This document shows, piece by piece, positions 58,610-64,000 of a stretch of DNA of 64,000 nucleotides; the stretch's first letter is position 1; each line of letters opens with the position of its first letter. Where the stretch lies: positions 62,001 through 126,000 of the forward strand of contig NZ_WAEL01000002.1 in assembly GCF_011742925.1 (NCBI RefSeq). The letters run 5' to 3'. The position numbers were made by a program, and so were the translations under genes. Below the pieces are notes generated by a model, which worked only from the letters and a program-made list of their open reading frames with translations, had not been told where the DNA came from and made no database searches. This DNA comes from Fibrivirga algicola (GTDB lineage Bacteria > Bacteroidota > Bacteroidia > Cytophagales > Spirosomataceae).

Positions 58610-58672
58610 GCTTCGCCTGCTGCGTTGCTGACGCAGGCCCTTCGACTGGCGAAGCAACACAGCAGGCGAAGC
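58610..58672. repeat. Intergenic palindromic repeat
   Basis: Arms GCTTCGCCTGCTGCGTTGCT and AGCAACACAGCAGGCGAAGC pair over 20 positions with one mismatch; the loop holds a second small stem CTTCG/CGAAG. The segment at 58625-58651 (TTGCTGACGCAGGCCCTTCG then ACTGGCG) is shared with the palindrome at 46939-47036. Confidence 0.8.
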
Positions 58673-58761
58673 CTATAGCTTACCATACCCACCAGAAAGC
58701 ACCGCACCAGACAAGTAGAAAGCCAGCGCAAAAGGGGTTTTACAGCCAAACTTCCTTACCC

Positions 58762-59547
58762 GTGAAACACCACCTACGTACCTGCCTATTCCTGTTTAGT
58801 CTTGTCGCCGCTGCTCCTGTTTTTGCGCAGTCAGCTTCCACTCCGAAAACCTACACCTACCTGATCTTTCATAAGCTGGCTCCCGGCAAAACTATTCAGG
58901 ATGCGCTGCCTGTCGAACGGGAATGGAAAGTGGTAAATCAGGCGGCCGTCGACGAAGGAAAGCTCATTGGTTGGCACATGATGGTGAAGCAGTTCAGCTC
59001 GAATCCCAACACTAGCGAATACGATTACGTCACCTGCATCGTATCGCCCAATATGGGCATCGGCGGGGCCTCACCGGCTGGCATGGCGAAGATCTACGGC
59101 GACAGCGTTCAGGTGCGTATGGCCGACCTCAACCGCCGCGACCGCCTGACCGCCCCCGTGGTGAAAATTGAAATCTGGGAAAATACCGACGCTCTGTTCG
59201 GCGTTGACTTCGGCCCCGGCAAAGCCAACACCGTCGTTGTCGAGTTCCTGAAACTCCGCGACCCTCTGGCCGACTGGTCAAGTACGGTGGCGGCGGTGAA
59301 ACAGGCCCGCGCTACGCAGATCGGCGACAAAAAACTGGGGGCCTGGAGCTTCTCAACGCTGATGGTCCCCAATGGCACCGAAAAAGGCTACGGCTTCGCC
59401 ATGACCCGCCCCGTATCAAACCTGAACGTGCTGGCCGATCCCGCAGACCCCAAACTTACACCCGCCCAAAAGCAGTTTACCCGCACCTTCGAGGTGGTTC
59501 GGCAGGAAGTATTCCGTTTCGAACAGTACACCGTGCGGCCGAAATAG
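58762..59547 (+). CDS. Secreted protein of unknown function
   Basis: 261 residues starting at GTG 58762; signal peptide 1-22 (LRTCLFLFSLVAAAPVFAQ). The mature part is alpha+beta, starting TYTYLIFHKLAPGKTIQDAL, with KLIGWHMMVKQFSSNP, EYDYVTCIVSPNMGIGG and a second half beginning KANTVVVEFLKLRDPLADWS, possibly two related ferredoxin-like halves. I recognise no named family; a dimeric alpha/beta barrel type fold is a guess. Alone on its strand, between the palindrome and the OmpA-like gene. Confidence 0.75.
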   Translation: MKHHLRTCLFLFSLVAAAPVFAQSASTPKTYTYLIFHKLAPGKTIQDALPVEREWKVVNQAAVDEGKLIGWHMMVKQFSSNPNTSEYDYVTCIVSPNMGIGGASPAGMAKIYGDSVQVRMADLNRRDRLTAPVVKIEIWENTDALFGVDFGPGKANTVVVEFLKLRDPLADWSSTVAAVKQARATQIGDKKLGAWSFSTLMVPNGTEKGYGFAMTRPVSNLNVLADPADPKLTPAQKQFTRTFEVVRQEVFRFEQYTVRPK

Positions 59548-59656
59548 CATGGAGCCAGGGCTGAGAGCAAGGGGCTCGAGGCGCTTGCCTTCGTCACAAT
59601 CAGTGATTCGTAACCTGGATCTAAACGACTTTTTATAAGCCGCGATCACCCCTCGT

Positions 59657-60799
59657 TTATTTCACTACATACTCGACACGGCGGTTCATGGCCCGGCCTG
59701 CTTCGGTGTCGTTGCCCGCAATGGGTTTGGCACCGCCATAGCCCTTTGTGTCGATCCGGTCTTCGGCGATACCGTGGCGGGTCAGGTACAGCATCACCAT
59801 GCGGGTTCGGTACTCCGACAAGGTCTGGTTTACCCGCACATCGCCCACATTGTCAGTGTGGCCACGGAGCTCGATGCGCCACGTCGGGTTGGCGCGCATG
59901 GTCGCCACCAGGTTGTCTAATTCGGGAAAGGATTGCGGCAGCAGCACATAACTACTTTGCTCAAACTGCACTTGCCGTAACGTTGCCGGTTTCGAGTCGG
60001 TCGGCACTGCCACCGCCGATGCAGACGACGGGGCGACTTCGGGGGCGGCTTTGGCTACCGATGAAGAGGCCGACACGGGCGGCGTGGCAAGGGGCGTTAG
60101 CACGATGGGTTTTAACTGCCGCACCGAGGCTGACGAACTGCTGACCGGTTTAGCTGCCGTTGCTACAACAGCCGGGCGTTTGGGCACTGGCTTGGCCGGG
60201 GGAGCCGACACCACAGCCGGGACTGTTGCAACTGGTTTGGGAGGCATGCTAACGGGCGGCGCAGCCTGCTGGAAATAACGCGCCGAGATTAACTCGCCAA
60301 TGGGGTCGCCGAATTTCAGAAACGGCTTTTCGGCGTCGGGACGTACCCAATACAGCTCGATGACCCCGCCCAGCAGATCGTTAAAGTAGTCGACCCGGAG
60401 GTCATAGACCTGACCGGCCTCCAGCACAATACTGCCGGTGAACTTACCCGAGTCGTTGAGTTTCCAGACGTCCATCACCTTCTTGTTGCCTACCCAGATG
60501 CGTATACCATCGTCTACTTTAGCGTTGAACGTGTACTTGCCCGACACCGGTGCCAGCAGCTTTCCCGTCCAGCGCACCGAGTAGTATGACTGCTCTACGG
60601 CGCCTCCCGGACTTTTCGCTTTCCAGGTGAAATTCAACTGCGGATCGATGCGCGTCATCACTTTCCGCTCGAAATTGGTTCCGTTGTAATACTCGCCTTT
60701 CAGGCCAGCTTTCAGGCCAGCTTTCACGCCCTGCTGCGCCAGTAGTTGCCCCGCCAACAGCCACAGCAACCCACCTCCAAACATGACCGCTCCTTTCAT
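59657..60799 (-). CDS. PA14-OmpA family outer-envelope protein
   Basis: 380 residues; signal peptide about 1-21. PA14-like beta-barrel at about 30-165 (LKGEYYNGTNFERKVMTRID, VRWTGKLLAPVSGKYTFNAK, DDGIRIWVGNKKVMDVWK), which commonly binds glycans. Then a Pro/Ala/Ser/Val-rich linker (about 175-270) and an OmpA C-terminal domain (about 275-380) with IELRGHTDNVGDVRVNQTLS and AEDRIDTKGYGGAKPIAGND, binding peptidoglycan. This looks like a wall-attached ligand-binding protein. A short internal repeat (GLKAGLKG) follows the signal. Confidence 0.9.
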   Translation of the reverse strand: MKGAVMFGGGLLWLLAGQLLAQQGVKAGLKAGLKGEYYNGTNFERKVMTRIDPQLNFTWKAKSPGGAVEQSYYSVRWTGKLLAPVSGKYTFNAKVDDGIRIWVGNKKVMDVWKLNDSGKFTGSIVLEAGQVYDLRVDYFNDLLGGVIELYWVRPDAEKPFLKFGDPIGELISARYFQQAAPPVSMPPKPVATVPAVVSAPPAKPVPKRPAVVATAAKPVSSSSASVRQLKPIVLTPLATPPVSASSSVAKAAPEVAPSSASAVAVPTDSKPATLRQVQFEQSSYVLLPQSFPELDNLVATMRANPTWRIELRGHTDNVGDVRVNQTLSEYRTRMVMLYLTRHGIAEDRIDTKGYGGAKPIAGNDTEAGRAMNRRVEYVVK

Positions 60800-60837
60800 T
60801 GTCGACTAACGTTGATTGTTTAGCTTGATGCCTTGCG

Positions 60838-60845
60838 CAAACTTA
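60838..60845 (-). promoter_or_regulatory. Putative -7 box of the PA14-OmpA gene
   Basis: The minus strand reads TAAGTTTG, an exact TAnnTTTG, 38 bp before the ATG at 60799. Confidence 0.45.
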
Positions 60846-60989
60846 TTCGTCAAGACACGCTCAATAATCCGTGTGAATTCAGCAACAGGCACGCGATGTT
60901 TGATAAACGGCGTTTTACCTACGCCGATGGGTCGTTCTGCCGACGTGATTCAGCGCTATTTCGTGAAGCCTCGCAATGGTTGGCTCCAC

Positions 60990-63389
60990 TTACTCGGCCC
61001 GCAACGAGTTTACCGGGTTCGCCAGCGCGGCGCGGACACTCTGGTAACTGACCGTCAACAGGGCAATGGCAATGGCTAACGTACCGGCCAGGGCGAACAC
61101 CCACCAGCCAATGCTGACCCGATAGGCAAAATCCTGTAGCCACCCGTTCATCACGTACCCGGCAATGGGCGACGCGATCAGCAGCGCAATGAACACCAGT
61201 TTCAGAAAATCGGACGAGAGCAGCGCTACGATACTGGTTACGCTGGCACCCAACACTTTGCGCACACCAATCTCTTTGGTGCGCTGAACCACCACAAACG
61301 AAACCAGCCCGTACAGACCCAGGCAACAGATCAGAATGGCGATGCCGGTGAAGACGTTGATAAGGCGACCCACCAGCGTTTCGGTCTGATAAAAGCGGGC
61401 CAGTTGTTCGTCCAGGTACGTGTACTCAAACACGTCGTTGGGGTACAGTTGCTGCCACGTTTGCCGGATTCGCCCCAACGTATGTGCCGGGTCTTGTCCG
61501 GCGATGCGGATACTGACCTGGGCGTAGCGGTCGGCCTTGCTGGCAATGATGCAGGGGCCTATTGACTCCCGGAGCGATCGTTGATGAAAATCCTTTACCA
61601 CGCCAACGATCGGCATTGGCACCGCTGACAGATGATACTGCATGGTCTTACCCAGCACCTGTTTGGGGTTGTTAAAACCGAGTTGATGCAGGAGCGTTTC
61701 GTTGATGAGGTATTCGCGGATGGTGTCGCTAGCCAGTATGTTTCGACCAGCTACGAGCGTCAGGCCGTAGGTACGCAGGTACTCGGAGTCGGCGATTCGT
61801 TCGCGAACGGGGAATTTCTCCCAGTCGGGCCGGTTGTCAAATTTGAATGAGCCACCAAATAGCTGGTCGTTCGCCGGCGACCGATGATTGAAGCTGATCG
61901 ACTGAACAGCAGGGTAGCGCGACAGCTGTTGCCGAAACGTTGTGAGTGTTGTGGTCGTATTGTCGGGCAGTCTGACCATAACGACATTGTCTTTTCGAAA
62001 TCCCAGATCGGCCTGCTGCACGTAACGTACCTGCCGGGCCACCACCAGCGCCCCGATGATCAGCGCCTGACAGATTACGAACTGCGTGATCACCAGTGCT
62101 TGCCTGACCGTAACGCCCCGCCCTATCGATGAGCCGATTGCTTTACCCCGCAATACCGCCAACGGTGAAAAGCCCGACAGCACAACCGCCGGATACACAC
62201 CCGCCGCCAACACCACGCCCACCAACAGCAAGCCGATAAACCCAACCGTTTGCCAGTCGGCCCGTATCGAGAGACTAAGCTGCGTCCAGTTGTTGAACAG
62301 CGGAAGCGTAGTGCCAACAATCAACAACGCCAGTGCGGTGGCGGTCAGAACGATCAGCGCGGTTTCGAGCAGAAACTGACCCATCAGTTGCCCCCGCGAA
62401 CTGCCCAGCGATTTACGGATGCCTACCTCCTTACTACGCCGAAGTGCCTGCGCGGTGGCCAGATTCACGAAGTTGATGCACGCCGCCACGATCAGCAGTA
62501 AACCGACAGCTCCCAGTGACCACACCAGCGATTTGCGGATGGTATCGCCACCCCGCGCCACGTCGAAATGCACATCGCGCAGGGGCTGAATCGAGAAACG
62601 GAATACCTTGCTCATATCGCCGTACTGCTTCTTCGACAAGGCCGGAAAACTGGCGGCAAGGCTGGTGACCGCGTTTGGATCGCGCAGCGTGGCGTAGACC
62701 CGGTTGGTACTGTTGAGGTAATACCAACTGGTTTCGTCATAGGTGGGGTCGAGCGTTTTCAGGGTGGCCAGCGAGATGAACAGCCCCAGGTTCGTGTCGG
62801 TCGTTGTGGGTGGTTCGGCCAGCAGACCGGTTACCGTTGCTTCTGTTTTGTTGTTCAGCGTCAGCGTTTGGCCAATCGGATTTTGATCGCCGAAATACCG
62901 CTTCGCCCACGATTCGGTTAGCACCACCGTATTGGGTTCGCGGAGGGCCGTTTTCGGGTTTCCCTGCACCCAGGTATAGTCCAGGATGGCAAACCAGTCG
63001 GGTTCAACCAGTCCGGTGCCGGTATGTTCCTGGAAACGCAGGGGCGTGGTCTGCCCCCTCCGCCTGACGCTGACCGTCAGTTCGCGGTTCATCATCAGAA
63101 ACGCCGCCTGCTCTACCTGCGGATAGTCACGACGAAGCGTTTGGGCCATAGGCAGGGCCGATTCGGCGTTGTATTCAACGGTACCGTCGTCGAGGTACAG
63201 GTCGGTCATGACCCGAAATGTCCGGTTGAACTTAGCGTGGTGCCGGTCGGTACTCAGGTGGTGTTCGACGAACAGAAACAGCAAGAACCCACCCGCCAGT
63301 CCAACCGACAAACCAATGATAGTCAGCCCCGTGTGGGTACGTTGGGTACGTAACTGGCGCAGGGCCATTTTGAGGTTTTCACGAAGCAT
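60990..63389 (-). CDS. MacB/FtsX-type permease
   Basis: 799 residues from the ATG at 63389 (MLRENLKMALRQL); the frame is open to 63458, but the extra 23 residues overlap the Uma2 gene and are not permease-like. First span about 22-42 (LTIIGLSVGLAGGFLLFLFV), FtsX block one with QALRRSKEVGIRKSLGSSRG, a second unit (VRQALVITQFVICQALIIGA), and a C-terminal block [19 protein letters not shown], ending PVNSLRAE. It is a diverged member of the window's permease family, again without an ATPase nearby. Confidence 0.9.
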   Translation of the reverse strand: MLRENLKMALRQLRTQRTHTGLTIIGLSVGLAGGFLLFLFVEHHLSTDRHHAKFNRTFRVMTDLYLDDGTVEYNAESALPMAQTLRRDYPQVEQAAFLMMNRELTVSVRRRGQTTPLRFQEHTGTGLVEPDWFAILDYTWVQGNPKTALREPNTVVLTESWAKRYFGDQNPIGQTLTLNNKTEATVTGLLAEPPTTTDTNLGLFISLATLKTLDPTYDETSWYYLNSTNRVYATLRDPNAVTSLAASFPALSKKQYGDMSKVFRFSIQPLRDVHFDVARGGDTIRKSLVWSLGAVGLLLIVAACINFVNLATAQALRRSKEVGIRKSLGSSRGQLMGQFLLETALIVLTATALALLIVGTTLPLFNNWTQLSLSIRADWQTVGFIGLLLVGVVLAAGVYPAVVLSGFSPLAVLRGKAIGSSIGRGVTVRQALVITQFVICQALIIGALVVARQVRYVQQADLGFRKDNVVMVRLPDNTTTTLTTFRQQLSRYPAVQSISFNHRSPANDQLFGGSFKFDNRPDWEKFPVRERIADSEYLRTYGLTLVAGRNILASDTIREYLINETLLHQLGFNNPKQVLGKTMQYHLSAVPMPIVGVVKDFHQRSLRESIGPCIIASKADRYAQVSIRIAGQDPAHTLGRIRQTWQQLYPNDVFEYTYLDEQLARFYQTETLVGRLINVFTGIAILICCLGLYGLVSFVVVQRTKEIGVRKVLGASVTSIVALLSSDFLKLVFIALLIASPIAGYVMNGWLQDFAYRVSIGWWVFALAGTLAIAIALLTVSYQSVRAALANPVNSLRAE

Positions 63390-63406
63390 TTTGACTTTGT
63401 TTCGGT

Positions 63407-63414
63407 TATATTTG
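63407..63414 (+). promoter_or_regulatory. Putative -7 box of the Uma2-like gene
   Basis: TATATTTG fits TAnnTTTG exactly, 33 bp before the ATG at 63440 and inside the leader region of the divergent permease. Confidence 0.5.
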
Positions 63415-63439
63415 AAAAAAACTCGTTCGCAACTGCGGC

Positions 63440-63922
63440 ATGACGGATATGGAAGCAATCATTGATGTATCGGATTACGAACTCGAAAGAGGAAAACCCA
63501 TGCCTAATGCGATTCATGGTTCTATTCAAGCCAATCTGGTGTTTGAACTGAAGCTACGTTACCGTGACACCTGTCGGATTATATCGGAAGTCTCCTTGGC
63601 TACACAGCCTGATGGTACTACACCCGATGTTGTTATCTATCCCGCTTTCAAGTTGAATTACGAGAGCGAACCTGCTTGTCGTACCGATGCCCCATTAACC
63701 TGTATTGAGATTCAATCACCTTCGCAGTCCAATGAAGAGATGGTTGCTAAAACGCATGTTTACTTTCAATTTGGCGTACATTCCTGTTGGGTAGTTTTGC
63801 CCAGTCTGCGTGCCGTAATGGTATTCGACAGACCGGGGCATTACACCTTCTTCTATGAAGACGATACCCTGCGCGACGCTAACACCGGCTTTGAACTTCC
63901 ACTAGCAGCTATCTTTGCCTGA
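63440..63922 (+). CDS. Uma2 family (DUF820) PD-(D/E)xK nuclease-like protein
   Basis: 160 residues. The fold is recognisable from YELERGKPMPNAIHGSIQAN, then the active-site-like TTPDVVIYP (Asp) and LTCIEIQSPSQSNEEMVAK (Glu and Lys), followed by THVYFQFGVHSCWVVLPSL. These proteins resemble restriction-like nucleases and are abundant in Bacteroidota and cyanobacteria, often in accessory regions; the activity is unproven. It lies head-to-head with the permease at 60990 and 3 bp short of the next permease's stop. Confidence 0.85.
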   Translation: MTDMEAIIDVSDYELERGKPMPNAIHGSIQANLVFELKLRYRDTCRIISEVSLATQPDGTTPDVVIYPAFKLNYESEPACRTDAPLTCIEIQSPSQSNEEMVAKTHVYFQFGVHSCWVVLPSLRAVMVFDRPGHYTFFYEDDTLRDANTGFELPLAAIFA

Positions 63923-63925
63923 TTA

Positions 63926-64000
63926 TCATTCGCTTCGCAGGCTCGTCACGGGGTTGACCAGCGCGGCTTTCACTACCTGAAGGCTGATCACAACGGCCGT
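63926..64000 (-). CDS. FtsX-type permease, 3' end only (cut by window edge)
   Basis: The minus strand reads TAVVISLQVVKAALVNPVTS, then LRSE and a stop at 63926-63928, matching the C-terminal tails of the other permeases. The rest lies outside the window. Confidence 0.85.
   Translation of the reverse strand, partial: TAVVISLQVVKAALVNPVTSLRSE

Overview
The window looks like a chromosomal segment from a Bacteroidota bacterium, most likely a Cytophagales member close to Spirosoma. This is inferred from the many 780-900 residue MacB/FtsX-type permeases ending in a shared PVKSLRSE-like tail, LytTR/LytS-type two-component proteins, DUF4097 proteins behind an ECF sigma/anti-sigma pair, and promoters with the Bacteroidota -7 box TAnnTTTG. 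GC content is moderately high except in a few patches. I see no rRNA, tRNA, CRISPR array, transposase or replication origin.

Layout. 1-4.4 kb: a small membrane protein, a Crp/Fnr regulator, and a hydrolase / quinone-reductase-like / secreted lectin-fold operon. 4.4-7.6 kb: an NmrA-like oxidoreductase with its Rrf2 regulator, a TonB-type protein, and a 650-bp graveyard in which pieces of an AraC gene, a molybdenum hydroxylase gene and a second Rrf2 gene are fused. 7.6-20.2 kb: an oxidoreductase island of twelve minus-strand genes (two cupins, CMD protein, molybdenum hydroxylase with its 2Fe-2S subunit and di-haem cytochrome, exported flavodoxin, two aldo-keto reductases, SDR, NTF2-like protein, carboxylesterase), with a divergent AraC regulator at 19279. 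Three minus-strand transcription units each begin with the same ~70-bp element: a TGGTATA-N17-TACCA operator set 21 bp from an ACCTTTG -7 box. I read this as a single AraC regulon. Most of its products carry Sec, Tat or lipoprotein signals, so the chemistry is probably in the cell envelope.

20.3-31.5 kb: a VOC protein, a PadR regulator with two prefix-domain permeases, and two more permeases. 32-38 kb: two lipoproteins, an ArsR-SRPBCC pair with a clear operator, a beta-propeller/YceI fusion lipoprotein, and a Tat-exported Gfo/Idh/MocA oxidoreductase. 38.1-40.0 kb: a small accessory patch with an AT-rich DUF5677-like gene, the wreck of a permease 3' end, and a PIN-domain toxin-antitoxin pair. 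40-45 kb: two permeases. 45.1-48.5 kb: ECF sigma, HEAT-repeat anti-sigma and two DUF4097 proteins. 48.8-53 kb: KatG, Crp/Fnr and a quinone-reductase-like enzyme. 53-58.5 kb: a cytochrome c-PQQ dehydrogenase, then a LytTR regulator and its histidine kinase with an ExbD-like gene wedged between them on the other strand. 58.7-64 kb: a secreted protein, a PA14-OmpA protein, another permease, an Uma2 nuclease-like gene and the end of one more permease.

Two window-wide signals stand out. The octamer GGTACGTT/AACGTACC occurs about 35 times by hand count against about two expected, in several reading frames and between genes. Seven complete permeases, one truncated by the window edge and one wreck have no ABC ATPase gene beside them.
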